The notes beneath the pieces were generated by a model. It was not told the origin of the DNA and ran no database searches. It saw nothing but the letters and a program-made list of their open reading frames with translations. From positions 2,001,017 through 2,065,016 of the forward strand of contig NC_081339.1 of NCBI RefSeq assembly GCF_022539665.2: a stretch of DNA of 64,000 nucleotides, in the 5' to 3' direction. Positions 56,932 through 64,000 of this stretch are shown here, one piece after another. Made by a program: the position numbers and the translations under genes. The first letter of the stretch is position 1. Every line of letters starts with the position of its first letter. This DNA comes from Daphnia carinata. Lineage: Eukaryota; Arthropoda; Branchiopoda; Diplostraca; Daphniidae.

Positions 56932-59015
56932 CAAAAGGCCCTTTTTCTTTAGTGAGATAAAATATTTACGAGAATAAGAGAAAGAATAATGGAGGGGGAG
57001 AAAAAAAAAAAAAAAAAAAAAAAAAAAGGTGTCTCGACTTTGGGTGTACAGAATAAGATGGGCGCGCTCGCAGCCGTGCTTCATTTCGTATTCCGTATGG
57101 TTCCATCATCTCTCTCTCTCTCTCTCTTTGCCTCGGATAAGAGAGTCTTCGGTATGTACGTATATATATATATATACGTGTACATCTATAGGGTATATAT
57201 CACGCGCGTAAGATATGGTAGAATAGAAGAAAGCGGAGGTACAAAGATGCACAGCCTTCAAGACATTCTTTGCCATTTCGTCTGCAACGCTCGTATGTAA
57301 ATGTGTGCATTGTTCATACCTTTTGGCTTGTTGAAGAATGGATGCACCAGGACTTGTGCATGGAGTTCGAGATTCCTTTTTTTTATTTTACCTTTCCACG
57401 ATTTTTGCCTTCTTATTCAAGGATTCCGAGAAAGAAGATGAGGAAGAAGAAGAAGAAGAAGAGAAGCAACGGAATGAAAAGAGTGAGGAAAAAGATGAAA
57501 GAAAAGCCCTCTGGTTCTTCCACCTCTTGCCTTACTGGAGAAGGAGGAAAGACAAGTGGTGCTGCCTTATTTCTGCTCGCTCTTCTTCTTCTTCTTCTTC
57601 TTCTTCTTTTTTTATTAAGTTAACCTATAACTGATAAGCGTTTTACCTTTTGGGGTTGTTGGGGATCTTGTGGCTTTGGCTCGCCATACGAAACGGCCAA
57701 GCATTGCCACACCACACACCAAACAATGTCGTTTTATTTTTAGGTTTTTTTTTAAGGAAATCAGAGAGAGAGAGAGAAAAAAAGGGGGGGGGGGGAGAAA
57801 ACAAAAATTCTTTGAAATGATTTACTAGTGAGAGAAAGACGAGAATGCAGAGCCCCCCCCCCCCTCCTCATTTTGATTCTTACCCCCTCACCAACGGATG
57901 GGTATACAGGACCTCTGTAGACAAATTCGGGCTTGTCTTTTAAAGTTCGAGATTCTCCACCTTATTTTATTTTTATTATTACCTTTTTTTTTTTTTTTTT
58001 TTTTTTTTGTTTTTTTTTTTTCTTTTTCGCTGCGCAGGAATTTGACGCTTAGCGTGTTGACCTTTCTCTTTTTTTCACATGCAACGCAGAACGATAAACA
58101 ATGGCGTTTGGTCTTTTCTTTCGGGGAAAGTGATCAGTTTGATAGCATAATATCAACGAAAAAAAATAAAAAATAAAATAAAAGGGAATGTCAGCAACAG
58201 CAACACAATCCAACTTTGCGTGTTTCATTTTTTATTTATTTTTTTTTTTTTTTCTTATTCAAATAATAATAAGGAGGAGGGAAAAAAAAAAGATAATGTA
58301 CAAAAAAGTTCGTGATACGGCGGATATCGTCTTTATTTATATACAGAATTTTCTTTTCTTTTCTTTTTTTTTTTTGTTTTTTTGCCGCATCATCCTTGTT
58401 GTGGTAGCAACAGATGCTGTCGACGTACGTTTCAACTCCTTCTCGTGATTCAGCCGTCAGTCCCGACAGCCCCAGAAAAAAAAAAAAAAAATGAAGAAGA
58501 GAAAAAGACAGCGGGAGAAATGGCCAAACAAAAGATGAACCCTTTATGTGCAAGAGACAGTGGTGTACTGTACACGTGTATAACTATACAGTATATATAT
58601 ACTGTATATATATATATATATAAATTTTTTTTTTAAATAATACAACATGAAAAAAAAAAAAAAATGCGATGGATGATAGAAACGAAAAGGCGACGGACGG
58701 CTCGGCGACCAAGACCAAAACAATCCATTGGGTTTTTTTTTTTTTGACACGGAGCGCCGTGCCAAAGATACGCCACATCCTCCTTCCTTCTATCTTTTCT
58801 GTATATGGCCCTTGCTTCTTCTTTCTCATAGCCGACAACCATCCAACACAAGCATTTCTTTTCTTTTTTTTTTGTGTTGTGTATGTCTGTGTGTCGTTCT
58901 TGTGTCTGTGTCAGTGTACTACAACATTCTGATAAGCCGCACCGATAACATTCTTCCAGCTCCTTTCAAAAAAAAAAAAAATAAATAAAGGGAAGAGGGT
59001 GAAACACTAGAATTC

Positions 59016-59049
<34 letters not shown>

Positions 59050-59530
59050 TTGTAGCAGATACATGTGTTGTTGTTGGAAGATGCGTATAGTGTGTAAGAT
59101 CCCGGCTGTTGCGAGGCAGCAGCAATAAATATCCGAATTTTATTTATATATATATTATTTTATTTTTATTTTTTTTTTCTTCTTCTTCTTGGCCTCCTGT
59201 TACACGAGCACAGAGAATGGAACACGAAAAAAAACAGGAGGGGGATGACAAAGATAGGGCGGCGTAGCATTGTTGCCGGGCAGGGCCGTCCACAGACCAG
59301 CATCATCAACTCCCTTTTTTTTTTTTTTTTTTTTTTATTTCTGATGTTTCAAAAAAAAAAAAAAAAAAAAAAAATAATAATAATGGCCATTTGATGAACG
59401 TCGTGGAAGTGCATGATTCATCGTTCTAGTGTCAAGAGTCCCTTTTTTCTTTTTTTTTTTTCTTCATCTCGCGACTTGACCTATAGCTGGCCACAACAAA
59501 CCGCATCAAAAAACCTTCCCTGGTCTTTCT

Positions 59531-59561
<31 letters not shown>

Positions 59562-62399
59562 GAAATCTATAGACTCTTGTCACTGCGCTTTGGAATGTCC
59601 GGGAATCCGGCACGCCAGACCACCGTGACCGAACCAAAAACTAGACTATGTTTCATTTTTTTTTTAAATTCCAATTTTTGTTCTGTCATCTGAAATAATA
59701 AAAAAATAAAATAAAATTGCGGGACTTTTCTCTTTTATTAAAATTAAATAAATAAAAAAAAAAAAAATACCAAAAATAGTTCGGTTGTGTTTTGTTATTT
59801 GTAAATGCCTTGTACACAGCCACCATTTAAAAAAAAAAAAAAAATAAAATAATAATTTTTCAGAGACATTCGTCATGTGAACGCAATGATAATGAGCACG
59901 TTGACGGGTGGCTAGCCGCAGTTGACGGCCAAAGTCCGGCGCGCACGGCCAGCACAATTTTTTTTTTTATTTTTTTTTTTTTTTTTTGTGTTATCACCTT
60001 GTCGGATCACACGCCTCGGTCTCGGATGGTCCACTTTTCCATCGGATTGCTCGATGAACAGCCTGACACTTTGTCGTCCGGTACCACGGGCCATCGATCA
60101 AGCGAATACTTTGGCTTTTCATTTTTTATTATTCTACTTAATTTTTTTTTTTTTTTCATATTCTTTTATAAGAGATTTCTTTTTAAAGTTTTTTTTTTTT
60201 TTATTTTTTTTTTTTTTTTTTTGTCTTGTTCAATCGGACAAAAATGAAATGAGCATTTGCTGTGGCGATTGTAATCCATGGAACAAGTGAATGGATTACA
60301 ATTCAGCTTTTGACACTTTCTTTTATTATTATTATTATTTTTTTTTTTTTTTCGAGTGCGTCCATTCGATTCACCTGGGAGATCTTTGTACACGTAGAGT
60401 AGCACATCGATGACAAAACGTCAATCAAAACGCAGTAGAATGGGGGAGTAGAAAAATGGCTGGCCTCTTAACATTTCTTTGCTTAGAGATCATTGAATCG
60501 GAAGAGCTTTATAGACAAGCGATTTCTGAATCCCCCCTCCCCCCAACTTTCGAGTGGGATCAGGACGAGGAAAAAAAAGGTGTTCCGGAAATTCGATAGA
60601 AAATTCATAGATGAACTGGAACTTGCGACTTTGCAAACAGAACCCCCCCCCCCAAAAAAATGGGGGGAGGAGGAGTTTTTAAAGGTTTGACTTGGCTTAT
60701 GGAGAGCAAAAGCGCATCGGCTTTTTACATATTTCGTGTTATTATTTCTTTTTCTTTTTTCTCTTTTGTTCTGGATGATTTGACAGTTGACGGCTGACAG
60801 GTGGGATGACGGGAGTAAAAGGAAGGGGATTTTCCTAAACTGTTGGAAACTCGCAAAGCACTCACTACCTCATTGTTTCATTCTTCTTCCGTGTTCTCCA
60901 TTTTCCTTTTTTTTTTTGCCTTTCCTTGCCTTGCTGAATGACAACCGTCTTGTCATTTTCATTTGTTTCGGCTGTTTTTAACAAAAGCTTTCCATCCTCC
61001 TCCCACTACACAATTGCCAAAAAAAAAATAAAATAAAATAAAAGGAAATGGAACTGTTTTATGAAGAATTTCTGGACCGTTTAGTTTTAAAACAAGAGAA
61101 GATTCAACTGAATTTTGGCAACATTCATTATATATTTTTTTTTTTTCGCAAGTCAGATGTTCTTTTCTCATTTCATTGTTCCTTGAAGACAAGACCAAAA
61201 AATTGAAAAAACAAAAAAAATCTTTGAATTCATTTTTCTTTCCCCCCCCCCTTTTTTTTTTAAGATTATATTTGCGCCATTCATTCTCAATTCGAAGGGA
61301 ATAAAATAAAAAGGGGAAAAAGAAATGCGAACAATATCGTGTGTAGAAATTGCTGGAATTGATTGGCAAACGTCCGTCACGACTTGCCGTTGCGCAGCGA
61401 GCAACAACACGTTTGTATTTTCCAAAAAAAGAAAAAAAGAAAATAGAAAACAACACCGGAGCTTGTGTTAAAAGAATGAAATGTACAGCCATTCAGATTG
61501 TTTGAAAGTTAGACGAGCCACAGCCAACTTGCATCTCTCTCTCTCTCTCTCTCTCCCCCATAATAGCTATATCTCGACGATTATTTACGACTGGATGAAA
61601 ACAAAAAAAAAAAACTTTGCCTTTTCTCTTTCTCTCTCTGTAAGATAATAGTGAAGAGGGGAAGGAAAGAGAACTTTGCTGGCTAATTGGGAACTTTTGG
61701 GCGGTCAATGATATACGTAGGGACACACTGCGCATTCCACACTTGTGTGTGTGTGTGTGTGTGTGCGGTGGCTCTCACACACACACACACAAATTTGCCT
61801 TGGCCAGACCAGACATCGTTCAGCAGCATCATCGCTATTCATTGGCATCGAGAGGAGGGATGAAGGTCTCAATAGCCCTGTGCCGAGCGGGCCATTGCTA
61901 ATGATAGAGAGCTGGCTCCTTGCTGCCGGTCCCGCTCGTTACGTTAAGGGTTTTTTTTTTCCTTTTCCTTTTCTTATCGTGTGCTGCTACCCCTTTACCC
62001 TATACGCCCTTTCCCTATTTATATAAATGTATAAGGTAGAAAGTTATGCTCTTCTGCCTCCCCCACCCCCACCCTTTGTTGCGATGTTCAGGACGTTTCC
62101 TCTCGTTCTTTCATTGCACCCAACTTTTGCTAAGCGACTGTCGTATGTACGAGTGTGTTACGAAGAGAAAGGGACCCCGAAAGGCAAGAAAACGGGGATC
62201 ATGCCGACCAGTAGCAGTTTGCAAAGTTGCAGAGTGAATCAGACAGAGAAGAAGAAGAATATATATATATATGGGGTTGGCAATGCTACCAGTGCAGTTT
62301 CGCGAAAGGGTGGAGAAGGAGGTGGATGAAGACTTTCGTACGCGTGTGTGTCAGTCCCGCCATTGTAGGTATAGAACACGTACGTCTAACCCACTCACA

Positions 62400-62450
<51 letters not shown>

Positions 62451-64000
62451 TCAAATAATATATTAAAAATAACAAGAAAGAAAGAAAAAAATAAATAAAT
62501 AAAGAGATGGAGAGTGAAGACTTTCGTTGCTCTGAACCGGTACTCCTCCTCCTCCTCCCCCCCCCTTCTCTTCATTTGTACACATCAAAACCGCCCCGCC
62601 AGCATTGAAGAGGGTTAAAGAAAAAAAAAAAAAAAAAAAAAAGTTTCTCGCATTTCTGCTTTGTTATGCACATAATATGCAGCGAGCGTGTGTAGCCGAG
62701 TGTTCTATTCCCCCCCCCCTCTTCTTTTTTTTTTTCGTTTACGTACAACACGAACTAACGAGGATCTCTCTTTTTCCCATTTCTTTAGGGGATTTCCTTT
62801 TTCTTTTTTTTTTTTTTCGTTTTAGTATTCAGGTACTTGAAGAAAATTGACATGTCACAGAAAAATACGCTCCAGTCAGTTTCTTCAAAAGGAAAAAAAA
62901 AAAAAAAAAAATACAAATCAAACAAAAACAACTGCCGTTTACGCGTGTCGCACCAGGCGCTATAAAACACATACACCCCCCCCCTCAAAACAAAAGCAAT
63001 CCACAGCGGAAACGGATGAGCATTTCCCCCCAAAAAAAAAAAAAAAAAATTGTTCGAAACCCTTATTTCCTTGAAAACAAGAGGGTTAGAATGGAATAAA
63101 CAACAACAAGCAATAATAAAAGTGAAAAAGAAAGAAAGAAAGAAAGAAAGAAAGAAATAAGAAACAAGCAAAACCATCCAATCAACCAAGTGGGCGTGGA
63201 TGGTCAGGGGAAGGAGAGCGAACGCATAATGTCGTAGACAAGCAAAAAAAGGAAATAACAATTGGACGAGGTAAGTTTTTTTTTTTTTTTTTTTTTTTTG
63301 GTTTTAAACAAGAAAAATGAAAAAAGAAAAGAAAAAAAATAATAATAATAAATAAATAAAAATAAATGAGAGCCATTTTGAATGAAACGGGCAAGTCAGC
63401 CAGAGAATGTCTCATCGTTTGCTCTTCTTCTTGTGCCCCTGTTAATGATGATGATTTGTTAGTTTGATGGTTTGACCTGTTCATCCTCCCCCACCCACTC
63501 CCACCCCACAATTGCAGACGCTTGTCTATTCTTATTTAATCATGAAAATAACTAGGAGAAACTGAGCCCTTTAGAGACGATGTCTTCATTGAAGAATGAC
63601 GAAGGACATCTCCCGTCTACCAAGGCCATTCTGGAACGTTATTATTTTAAAAAAGGAAACCATTTGTAAAAAAAAAAAAAAAAAAAAGAAAGAAAAAAAT
63701 CGATCGTGTGCGATGGATAGGAAGAGATGGCGTCACTTCATGAGGCTCCAATGCGGATGGCAGTAGCTAATCGATGCCAATGGAACGGAATAGAGCCGGT
63801 ACGGTCTGGCGCGTACATCGTGTCTATAATACGAAAACGAAACAAAACAAAATTACAGCCAACTAACGACAGTTCGTTGTGTTGGCCGCAACGTGCCTGA
63901 CACATCCGTCAGAATCAAAGGAAAAGATAAGCCCTTTCTTTCCAAAAAACAAAAAAAACAAAAAAAAGACAAAAAAAAAAAAAGAATAGCGTCTGTTTTT
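49100..64000. repeat. Homopolymer- and microsatellite-dense DNA (5' side of Toll)
   Basis: Same texture as the other side of Toll. Examples: T30 at 49629-49658, C run at 54702-54713, T and A runs at 54999-55034, 55297-55321 and 55355-55374, (GT)n 55502-55528, (CA)n 56900-56928, A26 near 57001-57027, (CT)n 57108-57127, (GAA)n 57436-57463, (CTT)n 57581-57609, (TA)n 58590-58622 and 59018-59040, (CT)n 61534-61555, (TG)n 61745-61766, (CA)n 61778-61794, A runs 62400-62445, (GAAA)n 63125-63158. Patches of normal composition (51040-51180, 52080-52240, 53450-53780, 56600-56720, 60000-60110, 61800-61950) are unassigned and could hold 5'-UTR exons or enhancers. Confidence 0.75.
50389..50450 (-). other. 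Candidate upstream (untranslated) exon
   Basis: On the minus strand a GC-rich 62-base stretch lies between GTGCCTTCAG and CAG/GTAAATC, i.e. acceptor and donor-like sites. It stands out from the surrounding AT-rich runs. Read differently, CTTCAG/GTGAGC at its upstream edge is itself a good donor. It could be a 5'-UTR exon of Toll about 2.4 kb upstream of its ATG. No direct support. Confidence 0.2.

Noticed and set aside
62400-62445. Poly(A) tract as the tail of a retroposed element
   Set aside because: Such runs occur throughout the region without any element or target-site duplication attached.
1-64000. CRISPR arrays, bacterial operons, rRNA genes
   Set aside because: No regularly spaced identical repeats with unique spacers, no ribosome-binding-site operon layout and no rRNA signature; introns show a eukaryotic source.

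Overview
The window looks like nuclear DNA of an arthropod, most likely a cladoceran crustacean such as Daphnia. The reasons are short introns (about 50-250 bp) with ordinary GT/AG sites, a long insect/crustacean-type Toll receptor, a Skeletor-like gene, tyrosine-rich YYTTTYAAPSYY repeats, and an ankyrin/IRE1-type kinase fragment. I identified families by reading motifs. No search was run, so the species is an inference.

Layout. 0.36-3.69 kb and 13.79-17.11 kb are two almost identical direct copies of a 3.3-kb segment 13.4 kb apart. Copy 1 runs straight into a tyrosine-rich repeat gene (3.69-4.99 kb) that has lost its 5' end and has in-frame stops. 6.97-7.9 kb (minus) holds exons of a CASD1-like SGNH/PC-esterase domain. 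Pieces of a Skeletor-like gene follow in two orientations: 8.44 kb plus, and 11.8-12.4 kb minus. They are interleaved with two diverged copies of a BolA-like 3 gene (10.2-10.6 kb, open but shortened; 13.57-13.92 kb, pseudogene). Each BolA copy is preceded by a block that is perfectly conserved between the copies and carries a Pol III A-box-like motif. A tandem minisatellite lies at 10.8-11.2 kb.

17.1-20.3 kb has weak coding-like pieces and a GC-rich island. 20.9-22.8 kb (plus) is a four-exon gene: kinase N-lobe remnant without a P-loop, ankyrin repeats, then a kinase-end-like stretch and an unrecognised C-terminus. Convergent to it is a two-exon minus gene (23.5-24.2 kb) with a canonical HEPN RNase motif (RNxxxH). 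A decayed second copy of the kinase exon (24.4-25.6 kb) still has the P-loop. This ankyrin-kinase/HEPN neighbourhood recalls the parts of RNase L and is the best candidate for an undescribed system here.

25.6-43.9 kb has no gene I can support. 43.9-48.1 kb (minus) is a two-exon Toll receptor of the Toll-6/7/8 class and is the one gene I am nearly certain of. From about 34 kb to the right end, outside the Toll exons, the DNA is packed with long A/T and G/C homopolymers and microsatellites. Most long open frames there are products of that low complexity. No CRISPR array, rRNA gene or intact canonical tRNA was found.
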